Shown: positions 49,069 to 55,713 of the stretch, in pieces
Position numbering within the stretch: the first letter of the stretch is position 1
How the letters are laid out: the number at the start of each line of letters is the position of its first letter
The notes under the pieces: generated by a model
What the model was told of the DNA's origin: nothing
The model's database searches: none
The model's input: the letters and a program-made list of their open reading frames with translations, nothing else
Assembly: GCF_003426815.1 (NCBI RefSeq)
Contig: NZ_QKYK01000026.1
Location: 23,080 to 87,079, forward strand
Direction of reading: 5' to 3'
DNA from: Desertimonas flava
GTDB taxonomy: Bacteria > Actinomycetota > Acidimicrobiia > Acidimicrobiales > Ilumatobacteraceae
Length of the DNA: 64,000 nt
Made by a program: the position numbers and the translations under genes

Positions 49069-50328
49069 ATGCGCTTCAGCTCGCGCGCTCGGCGTCTCGC
49101 GATGGTCGGGCTCACCCTCTGCGTCGCGGTCCCCGCCGGCGCGACCTCGGTCCTGGCCGACGAGCCGGCGCAGCCCGTGGCGGTACCGACCACGTTGCCG
49201 CCCCTGCCGTCCGGGACGGCGGCACCCCCGCCACCCGTCAGCCCGACCGGAGCGGCCACCACGATGCCGGTCGTCGACGACATGCGGACGTTGACGATCG
49301 AGGTACCGGCCGCCTGGTCCGATGTCTCCACCGTGCCGGGCACCGGCACCGACAACTCGTCGTACCCGCAGATCATCGCCTCGCCGAACGTGGCCAGCTT
49401 CCAGAGCTCGTTCGACACGTCCGGCGTGCTCTACATCGCCCAGCCCTTCAACACCGACACCGCGGCCGGCCTCAAGGCGGGATTCGACTTCACCGGTCAA
49501 TGCACCGACGGCGGCACCCAGCCGTACGCGGACGCCTACTTCACCGGCACGATGCAGAACTGGACCGCGTGCGGCGGCGGGCAGGCCAAGGTGGTCACGG
49601 TGTTCGCCAATCCGATGGACCAGCGATTCAGCGTGCTGCTCCTCGTCGGGATCGCCACACCGGCTGACGAGGATGCGCTGGCGCTGGCCCTGGCGAGCTT
49701 CTTCGTGACGAAGCCCCAGGGAGGCGTGCCCGGTGGCGGGTCGACAGGGGGGACGACGATTCCCGGTGTGGTCACGCCGGGCGCCGGCGTCCCCTCGGTG
49801 CCCGGACCCACACCGACCACCGTCGCCGGCGTGGTTCCGACAGCGGGATCCGTCGCCCCGGCGGGCAACGCGGGTGATCCCGTGATCCTCGAGGACGACA
49901 CCAAGACGATCGGCGTCGGGGTCCCGGCCGCGTGGGTACAGGTCAACACGTCGCCGGCGAGTGATGCCCAGAACAACCAGGTCCCGGCGATCTCCGCCGC
50001 TCCGGATCTCGCCGCCTTCAACAGCGGCCAGGGCGTCGGCATGTTCATGGTCGCTGCTCCCTATTCGGCCGACCTCCAGTCCGTGTTGACGACGATGGCG
50101 CCCCAGGGGTGCCAGGGCGCGGCGGTGACGCCGTACCAGGACGAGTTCTTCAGCGGGTTCACCCAGACGTTCCAGAACTGCGGAGGGCTGACGGTGACGC
50201 TGCTCGCCGCCAACCGCACGGGCAACACCACCAGGACGATCCAGATCATCGCCGCCACGACCCCAGGTGACGACAGCCCGCTGCAGATCATCGGGTCGAC
50301 GTTCGACCTCACACCGGAAGCTCGGTAG
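49069..50328 (+). CDS. Secreted protein with two copies of a Cys-pair domain
   Basis: 419 residues from ATG 49069 (SD GGAG 49059-49062). Signal peptide (LAMVGLTLCVAVPAGATSVLA), then a Pro-rich stretch. Two domains of ~130 residues (about 65-215 and 280-415) each start with TLTIEVPAAWSDV or TIGVGVPAAWVQV. Each holds one Cys pair (GQCTDGG...TACGGG; QGCQGAA...QNCGGL) and is joined by a Pro/Gly/Thr linker. Related domains occur on actinobacterial serine proteases; no protease is present here. Confidence 0.7.
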   Translation: MRFSSRARRLAMVGLTLCVAVPAGATSVLADEPAQPVAVPTTLPPLPSGTAAPPPPVSPTGAATTMPVVDDMRTLTIEVPAAWSDVSTVPGTGTDNSSYPQIIASPNVASFQSSFDTSGVLYIAQPFNTDTAAGLKAGFDFTGQCTDGGTQPYADAYFTGTMQNWTACGGGQAKVVTVFANPMDQRFSVLLLVGIATPADEDALALALASFFVTKPQGGVPGGGSTGGTTIPGVVTPGAGVPSVPGPTPTTVAGVVPTAGSVAPAGNAGDPVILEDDTKTIGVGVPAAWVQVNTSPASDAQNNQVPAISAAPDLAAFNSGQGVGMFMVAAPYSADLQSVLTTMAPQGCQGAAVTPYQDEFFSGFTQTFQNCGGLTVTLLAANRTGNTTRTIQIIAATTPGDDSPLQIIGSTFDLTPEAR

Positions 50329-50355
50329 GGCGTCCCCGCCGACTACAACTGATGT

Positions 50356-51906
50356 GTGCACGACGACGGGGAACTCGTCCTGCCCGCACCGTGCCTGGTC
50401 GTCCTCGTCGGCCCGGTGGCGTCGGGCAAGTCCTCGTGGGCCGCTCGCTACTTCGCGCCGGAACAGATCGTGTCGAGCGACGTGTTGCGCGGGGTGGTCG
50501 GGGAGTCGGCTCACGACCTCTCCGCCTCGGCCGACGCCTTCGCCGTGCTCGACGACATCGTTGCCCGCCGTCTCCGCCGGCGGTTGACGACGGTGATCGA
50601 CTCGCTCGGACTCGAGCGGGCGCGCCGCGACGCGTGGCGGGCCCTGGCCGAGGCGGCCGGTGTGCCGGCGGTTGCGGTGGTCTTCGACACGCCTCCGGCC
50701 GAGTGTCGCCGCCGCAACGCAGCCCGCGACTCGCGGGTGCCTGCCGACGTGGTCAGCAGCCAGCTGAGGCGTTGGCCGGACGTGCGCGATGACATTCACG
50801 CCGAGCGGTGGGCGGAGGTCGTCACGCCGCGGCCGGCCGCGGTCGTTCCGGCCGCCCTCGCCCCGCGTCCTCGGCGCCCGGCCGCCGAACCGCCTGCGGT
50901 GGCCGGGCTGCGTGTTTCGGGAGTGGGCGTCGGCCTCCACCTGTCGAGCTTCGACTGGCCGGGAGGCGCGTCCCGCTTCGCCGAGCACCTCCGCCGGATC
51001 GCACTCGAGGCCGAGCAAGCCGGCCTCGAGTCGATCTGGCTGATGGATCATCTGCGCCAGATCCCCCAGGTCGGTCCGGCGTGGGCCGACCTGCCCGACC
51101 CCTACGGCGTGCTAGCGTGGCTTGCCGCCCGCACCGATCGCGTGCGGCTCGGCGTCCTCGTATCGCCTGCGTTTCTCCGCCCGCCGGCGCTGCTCGCCAA
51201 GGCGGTGGCGACGCTCGACGTCCTGTCGGCCGGGCGTGCGGTGTGCGGACTGGGCGTCGGGTGGTACTCCGCCGAGTACGCCGCGGCCGGCATCGAGTTC
51301 CCCGCGCTCGGCGATCGCTACCGAGCCCTCGAGGACAGCGCCCGGGCCCTGCGGGCGTTCTGGGCCAAGGGGTCGCCGTCGTTCTCCGGCGAGCTGCTGT
51401 CGGTGCCGGAGGCCCTGTCGTACCCGCGGCCGCTGCAGCCACGGGTCCCGCTGCTGATCGGCGGTGGGGGGGAGCGGCGGACGCTCGCCCTGGTGGCTCG
51501 TCACGGCGACGCCTGCAACCTCTTCGGAGAGCCCGAGACCGTCGCCCGGAAGGTGGCCGCCCTTCACCGCCACTGCGAGGTCGTCGGACGCGACCCCTCG
51601 GAGATCACGGTGTCCCACCTCTCGACGATGCTCGTCGGGCGGACCCGGGCCGAGACGGCCGCGCTCGTCGAGTCGCTGCGGCCCCGCCGGCGCAGCGCCG
51701 AGCGCTTCGCCGCCGATGTCGGGGCCGGCACCGTCGACGATCACGCGCGGCGTCTCGAACGCCTCGCCGAGGCGGGGGTGCACACGGCGATCGTGCGGCT
51801 CGCCGACGTGGCCCTCCCGGGAGCGGTTGAGCGTCTCGGCGAACTGGCGGCTCGGGTGGGCGAGCTCGTCCCGGGCGACGACGCTCAGATCCGCCGGCAC
51901 GTGTAG
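50356..51906 (+). CDS. Fusion of a P-loop kinase and a luciferase-family (F420-type) oxidoreductase
   Basis: 516 residues, GTG start. Residues ~1-165 are a polynucleotide-kinase-like P-loop domain: Walker A LVGPVASGKSSWA (~17-26), VIDSLGLERARRDAW, VVFDTPPAECRRRNAAR. After a Pro/Ala linker (~170-190) a luciferase-like monooxygenase begins (GVGLHLSSFDWPGGASRFAE, GLESIWLMDHLRQIP, RLGVLVSPAFLRPPALLAKAVATLDVLS in parts). Such LLM enzymes use F420 or FMN. The fused kinase may act on the cofactor or substrate of the oxidase. The 3' end overlaps the convergent methyltransferase by 22 bp. Confidence 0.82.
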   Translation: MHDDGELVLPAPCLVVLVGPVASGKSSWAARYFAPEQIVSSDVLRGVVGESAHDLSASADAFAVLDDIVARRLRRRLTTVIDSLGLERARRDAWRALAEAAGVPAVAVVFDTPPAECRRRNAARDSRVPADVVSSQLRRWPDVRDDIHAERWAEVVTPRPAAVVPAALAPRPRRPAAEPPAVAGLRVSGVGVGLHLSSFDWPGGASRFAEHLRRIALEAEQAGLESIWLMDHLRQIPQVGPAWADLPDPYGVLAWLAARTDRVRLGVLVSPAFLRPPALLAKAVATLDVLSAGRAVCGLGVGWYSAEYAAAGIEFPALGDRYRALEDSARALRAFWAKGSPSFSGELLSVPEALSYPRPLQPRVPLLIGGGGERRTLALVARHGDACNLFGEPETVARKVAALHRHCEVVGRDPSEITVSHLSTMLVGRTRAETAALVESLRPRRRSAERFAADVGAGTVDDHARRLERLAEAGVHTAIVRLADVALPGAVERLGELAARVGELVPGDDAQIRRHV

Positions 51907-52589
51907 GCGCCGTACGCGCCCCGCACGTAGGCGGCGTCGAGGATCTCGAAGCCCACACGTTCGAGCATCGGTTCGAACAGCCAGCTGTAGGTGCTGTACT
52001 CGAGACGCACGTGCTCCTCGAGCTCGGCGGCCGTCCACCCGCGTGCCGGATCGTCGACGGCGCCGGCGATCCACGCCGCGATGCGGTCGGGTGCGTCGGC
52101 GGGGTCGAAGTCGAAGACGAGGTCGTGGAGGCGCAGCACCCCGCCCGGCCGGAGCATCGCATGGATGCGGGCGAGGGCGACGCCCTTCCAGAAGTCGGGC
52201 ACCTGGTGCAGGGCGTTGCGTGAGAAGACGAAGTCGGCGGCCCCGCCGGTGTGCTCGTAGGAGAGGTACCCACCGGACACGACCTCGACGTTCGTGAGTC
52301 CCTGGGCGGCGATCCGACGGCGCAGCACGGTGACCATCGCCGGTGAGACCTCGACGGCGACGACGCGCCCGCACCGGGGAGCGACGGCGCGGCTGAACTG
52401 GCCCGGGCCGGCGGCGAGGTCGACGACGGTGGACGTCTCGTCCAGCCCGAGGGACACGAGCACGTCGGCGTCGGCGTGGCCGTCGTAGCCGGACTTCCGT
52501 TCGTAGCCCTCGACGTACTCCTCGTCGAGGTGCTCGGCGCCGGCGTGGGCGAGCTCGTCGATCCACCAGGGCGGGCGCTCGGTCACCAT
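51885..52589 (-). CDS. Class I SAM-dependent methyltransferase
   Basis: 234 residues from ATG 52589. Motif I VVDLAAGPGQFSRAV, the acidic end of strand 2 VVAVEVSPAMV, motif III-like DFVFSRNALHQVPDF and LRPGGVLRLHDLV. The N-terminal EYVEGYERKSGYD is typical of small-molecule methyltransferases. Substrate unknown. An ATG 51 bp upstream is possible, but the chosen start matches family length. Confidence 0.82.
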   Translation of the reverse strand: MVTERPPWWIDELAHAGAEHLDEEYVEGYERKSGYDGHADADVLVSLGLDETSTVVDLAAGPGQFSRAVAPRCGRVVAVEVSPAMVTVLRRRIAAQGLTNVEVVSGGYLSYEHTGGAADFVFSRNALHQVPDFWKGVALARIHAMLRPGGVLRLHDLVFDFDPADAPDRIAAWIAGAVDDPARGWTAAELEEHVRLEYSTYSWLFEPMLERVGFEILDAAYVRGAYGAYTCRRI

Positions 52590-52663
52590 CGGACGAGTCT
52601 CGCCGATCGTTGCCGCCGCGTGAACACGCGAAACCCGCACTCGTCGCCGGGTCCCGCGTGGGG

Positions 52664-52669
52664 TACGGT
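52664..52669 (+). promoter_or_regulatory. -10 element candidate for the 52.68 kb RNA
   Basis: TACGGT, the same hexamer as the leaderless promoter at 12148-12153. It would place the transcript start near 52676, just before the extended ribosome-binding sequence. No clear -35 box. Confidence 0.35.
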
Positions 52670-52683
52670 GTGTTCACCAAAGG

Positions 52684-52910
52684 AAGGAGGTGATCCAAAT
52701 TTCAGCGAAACGATTTGGAACCTTGGAGGTGGTTGGCCGCTAGGTCAGCTGACTGAACGAACTGGCGAAAACAAGCCAACCTCCGCCGATCGGGCTGCCG
52801 GAAGTCGTTCCACCGGCGCGAAGTGCTCGAGCGGTATCCATCAGTCAATCTCGGCTTGCGATGTCAACGCCGAGGCGTTCCACAGGGACTGTCTTCGGAC
52901 GGTCCCTGTG
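52684..52910 (+). ncRNA. Candidate structured RNA, family not recognised
   Basis: This is the main content of the 338-bp gap between the methyltransferase and tetR. From 5' to 3': a 13-base perfect complement of the 16S rRNA tail (52684-52696); hairpin CCAAAT/ATTTGG (52695-52718); a helix GGAGG..TTGGC with GCCAACCTCC (52725-52737/52775-52784, 3-nt bulge) that encloses the self-complementary GTCAGCTGAC; CTCGGC/GCCGAG (52850-52874); and a 13-bp hairpin with TTCG tetraloop (52881-52910, one G-U). The TTCG hairpin lies directly before the converging tetR end and could be the terminator. Pairings are by eye. Confidence 0.5.
52699..52743 (+). CDS. Mini-ORF inside the RNA (ATT start, 14 codons)
   Basis: ATT at 52699 sits 8 nt after AGGAGG within AAGGAGGTGATCC, the strongest ribosome site in the window. 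The frame reads (M)SAKRFGTLEVVGR then TAG (52741-52743). ATT starts are rare and known for infC-type control. A GTG at 52690 in the same frame would give 17 codons but lies too close to the SD. Its start codon is in the first hairpin stem. It may be a leader peptide. Confidence 0.35.
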   Translation: MSAKRFGTLEVVGR

Positions 52911-52927
52911 TCGCGTCCGTGAGCGTG

Positions 52928-53509
52928 TCAGGCCGGGGAGTCGGGCGCCAGCGCCGCGATCCCGGCCAGGGCGACCTCGATGCAGGCCTCCACGTAGGAA
53001 GGCGACAGCGGCCGGCGCCGCACCAGCTTGTGGAACACCACCGGCCCGACGATGACGCCGAGCAACTGGTCGCTGTCGAGCTCGCTGGCGAACTCGCCGC
53101 GCTCCCGGGCCCGGTCGAGGATCGCCTCGAGGTCGCGCGCTCGTTCCGTCGAGATGGCATCGAGGATGCCGGCCATCTCGGGGTCGCGGTTCGACGCCTC
53201 GAGCACCATCGGCATCACGTTGCCCGCTTCGCCCGAGAGCGTGTGGTCGTCGACGAGGCCGAAGTAGGTGCGCAGGTCGCCGCGCAGGGAGCCGGTGTCG
53301 GGCGAGTCGAAGTCGGCGAAGTGCGAGCGGGCGGTGTCGAGGACGAGGGCGGCGCGATCGGGCCAGTGGCGGTAGATCGTCGTCTTGGCCACGCCGGAGC
53401 GAGCGGCGACGGCGTCGATCGTGACGCCGCCGGCGCCGCGCTCCACCATGATGTCGGTGACGGCGGCGATCACCTTGCGCCGGGCGATGTCGCTGCGAGG
53501 TCGAGGCAC
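52928..53509 (-). CDS. TetR family transcriptional regulator
   Basis: 193 residues. N-terminal HTH VTIDAVAARSGVAKTTIYRHW (in parts, residues ~27-48), then the variable ligand-binding half. It is divergent from a DHA2 drug exporter and very likely its repressor, with a palindromic site in the 100-bp gap between them. An inducing drug or metabolite would release it. Confidence 0.88.
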   Translation of the reverse strand: MPRPRSDIARRKVIAAVTDIMVERGAGGVTIDAVAARSGVAKTTIYRHWPDRAALVLDTARSHFADFDSPDTGSLRGDLRTYFGLVDDHTLSGEAGNVMPMVLEASNRDPEMAGILDAISTERARDLEAILDRARERGEFASELDSDQLLGVIVGPVVFHKLVRRRPLSPSYVEACIEVALAGIAALAPDSPA

Positions 53510-53535
53510 GGATTCCTCTCGGGAAACTCGGACGT

Positions 53536-53565
53536 CGGATCGATGATCCGATCGCTACGGTAGCG
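53536..53565. promoter_or_regulatory. Two palindromes in the tetR-exporter gap
   Basis: CGGATC-GAT-GATCCG (53536-53550) and CGCTAC-G-GTAGCG (53553-53565). The second contains TACGGT on the plus and TACCGT on the minus strand, both usable as -10 boxes, so a bound TetR would block both divergent promoters. Best operator candidate for the neighbouring TetR. Confidence 0.55.
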
Positions 53566-53609
53566 TAGCGAAACGAGGTCCCCCAATCGACGCCGCCTCG
53601 GGAGGTCGC

Positions 53610-55232
53610 ATGCATTCATCCGTCACCGCCGTCGATTACGACGGCATCGACCCGCACGTCTACGACCGGCGATGGAAGACCCTCGCCGTCCTGTGTTCGT
53701 CGCTGATGATCGTCATCGTCGGCAACACGGTGCTCAACGTGGCCCTGCCCCGTCTGCAGCAGGCCACCGAGCGCGGCGGCATCGGCGCCTCCAACTCGGA
53801 GATCCAGTGGATCGTCGACGCCTACGGGCTCGTCTTCGCCGGCCTGCTGTTCACCGCGGCCGCCCTCGGTGACCGATTCGGTCGCAAGGGAGCGCTGCAG
53901 GCGGGGCTCGTCATCTTCGGGCTCGGCTCGCTGCTCGGCGCCATTGGCGACTCGTCGGCCACGCTGATCGCCGCCCGCGCGATCATGGGCGTCGGGGCGG
54001 CCTTCGTCATGCCGTCGACGCTGTCGATCCTCACCAATGTCTTCCCCGCCAGGGAGCGAGCCAAGGCGATCGCCATCTGGGCCGGGATCTCCGGCGGTGG
54101 CGCGGCGATCGGCCCGATCACCTCGGGACTGCTGCTCGAGCACTTCTGGTGGGGGTCGGTCTTCCTGATCAACCTGCCGATCATCGTCGGAGCACTCATC
54201 GCCGGGTGGTTCCTCGTGCCCCGCTCGAAGGACGCCACCGAGTCGCCGCTCGACCCGATCGGCGCCCTCCTGTCGATCCTCGGGCTCGGTGCGCTGGTCT
54301 ACGCGATCATCGAGGGGCCGCACCACGGCTGGGTGAGCATCGAGTCGTTGCTGTGGTTCGGCGGTGCGGCCGTCCTGCTCGTGGCCTTCTGCTGGTGGGA
54401 GGTGCGCAACCCCCACCCGATGCTCGACCTGCAACTGTTCCGCAGCTCGCGGTTCTCCGTGGCGTCGGGTGGCATCACGCTGACGTTCTTCGCCATGTTC
54501 GGCTCGTTCTTCGTGGTCACCCAGTACTTCCAGGGCGTGCTCGGCTACTCGCCACTCGGGGCGGCGGTGCGGCTCTTGCCCATGTCGTTCGTGATGATGA
54601 CCGTGGCCCCGATGACGCCCAAGCTCGTCGCCCGCCTCGGTGCCAACGTGGTCGGTGCGGTCGGCATGCTCAGCGTGGCGGTCGGTCTCGGCGGGTCGGC
54701 GCTGTTCGACGTCGACACCTCCTACGCCCAGGTGCTGGTCACGATCATCTTCCTGGCCGCCGGTATGGCCCTCACGATGACTCCGATGACGACGCAGCTG
54801 ATGGCGTCGGTGCCGCGGGACCGGGCCGGGATGGGGTCGGCAACCAACGACACCACCCGCGAGCTCGGCGGAGCCCTCGGCGTGGCGGTGCTCGGCTCGC
54901 TCGTCGCCGGCCGCTACAGCGAGGGCATCGCCTCCGCCGTGCGGTCGATCGACAACGCCGACGTGCGCGGCGCGGCGTCGGCCGGCTTGGGCGGGGCTCG
55001 GTCGATGTTCGACGAAGGGCTGCTGCCCCGGGAGGTGCTCGATGCCGCCCGCCGGGCGTTCGTCGACGGGTTCTCGCTGGCCATGGTCGTCGCCGCCTCG
55101 GTGGTCGTGATCGCCGCCGTCACGGTGTTCAAGCTGCTGCCGTCGGATCGCAACGCGTCCGAGGTCACCGGCGAGGGCGGTCCTGGCGCCGGCCAGTTCG
55201 ACGAGGAACCGGTGGCCGTCGCCGGCGACTGA
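53610..55232 (+). CDS. MFS drug exporter, DHA2 family (EmrB/QacA type)
   Basis: 540 residues with about 14 helices. Motif A-like AALGDRFGRKGALQAG after helix 2, motif C-like GVGAAFVMPSTLSILTNVFP (parts) and GISGGGAAIGPITSGLLLEHFWWGSVFLINLP (parts) typical of DHA2. It would export hydrophobic drugs against a proton gradient. SD GGAGGT just before the ATG. Probably repressed by the divergent TetR. Confidence 0.9.
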   Translation: MHSSVTAVDYDGIDPHVYDRRWKTLAVLCSSLMIVIVGNTVLNVALPRLQQATERGGIGASNSEIQWIVDAYGLVFAGLLFTAAALGDRFGRKGALQAGLVIFGLGSLLGAIGDSSATLIAARAIMGVGAAFVMPSTLSILTNVFPARERAKAIAIWAGISGGGAAIGPITSGLLLEHFWWGSVFLINLPIIVGALIAGWFLVPRSKDATESPLDPIGALLSILGLGALVYAIIEGPHHGWVSIESLLWFGGAAVLLVAFCWWEVRNPHPMLDLQLFRSSRFSVASGGITLTFFAMFGSFFVVTQYFQGVLGYSPLGAAVRLLPMSFVMMTVAPMTPKLVARLGANVVGAVGMLSVAVGLGGSALFDVDTSYAQVLVTIIFLAAGMALTMTPMTTQLMASVPRDRAGMGSATNDTTRELGGALGVAVLGSLVAGRYSEGIASAVRSIDNADVRGAASAGLGGARSMFDEGLLPREVLDAARRAFVDGFSLAMVVAASVVVIAAVTVFKLLPSDRNASEVTGEGGPGAGQFDEEPVAVAGD

Positions 55233-55309
55233 CGCATGACGGACGCCACGGGCCCGACGCGCCGTGACGCGCTGACAAAAGGGCGATCTGTGCCTTTACG
55301 CTGGGCCTC

Positions 55310-55660
55310 GTGCCGATGCGCCAGGAGTGCAAGTACTTCGAGAGCCGGACGTATCGCAACGGCGAGACCGTCCGCAAGTGCCACCTCGACCTCGCTCCCG
55401 ATGCGCCGTGGCGGTGCCCTGACGACTGCCCGCGCTTCGAACGCCGGCTCGCCGACCGATCCTGGACGCACGGGACGCTCGTCACCCCGCCGACGCCGGC
55501 CGAGCCGGCCTCCGTGGCCGACGGGTCGGCCGCGGCGGTGCTCGACGCCGCCGAGGACATCTTGAACTCGATCGGCCCCCAGGTGCGCGCCGACGTCGAG
55601 GCCGAACAGGCCCGCGCCCGTCGCCGCGGTTGGCGCCGGTTCTTCGGTCGCGGCGGCTGA
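55310..55660 (+). CDS. Small Cys-rich protein, unknown
   Basis: 116 residues, GTG start. The N-terminal half has four spaced cysteines: RQECKYFESRTY, VRKCHLDLAPDAPWRCPDDCPRFE. They could bind zinc or an Fe-S cluster. The C-terminal half is helical and basic at the end (ARRRGWRRFFGRGG). I know similar proteins only as actinobacterial hypotheticals. -10-like TACGCT (55297-55302) is 7 nt before the GTG (leaderless); CTGACA 19 nt further up may be its -35. Confidence 0.7.
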   Translation: MPMRQECKYFESRTYRNGETVRKCHLDLAPDAPWRCPDDCPRFERRLADRSWTHGTLVTPPTPAEPASVADGSAAAVLDAAEDILNSIGPQVRADVEAEQARARRRGWRRFFGRGG

Positions 55661-55713
55661 CGACCCGGCGGCCGTGTCGCCGCCGACCTGAATCTGAACT
55701 TAGGATCGGAAAC

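Noticed and set aside
47758..51051. A minus-strand protein of ~1100 residues
   Set aside because: Only the part from 48918 matches a secreted repeat protein. The rest is antisense to the signal-peptide protein and the kinase-LLM fusion.
52476..52922. 148-residue protein across the methyltransferase start and the RNA-like gap
   Set aside because: It begins antisense inside the methyltransferase and crosses conserved-looking hairpins; no ribosome site or family.
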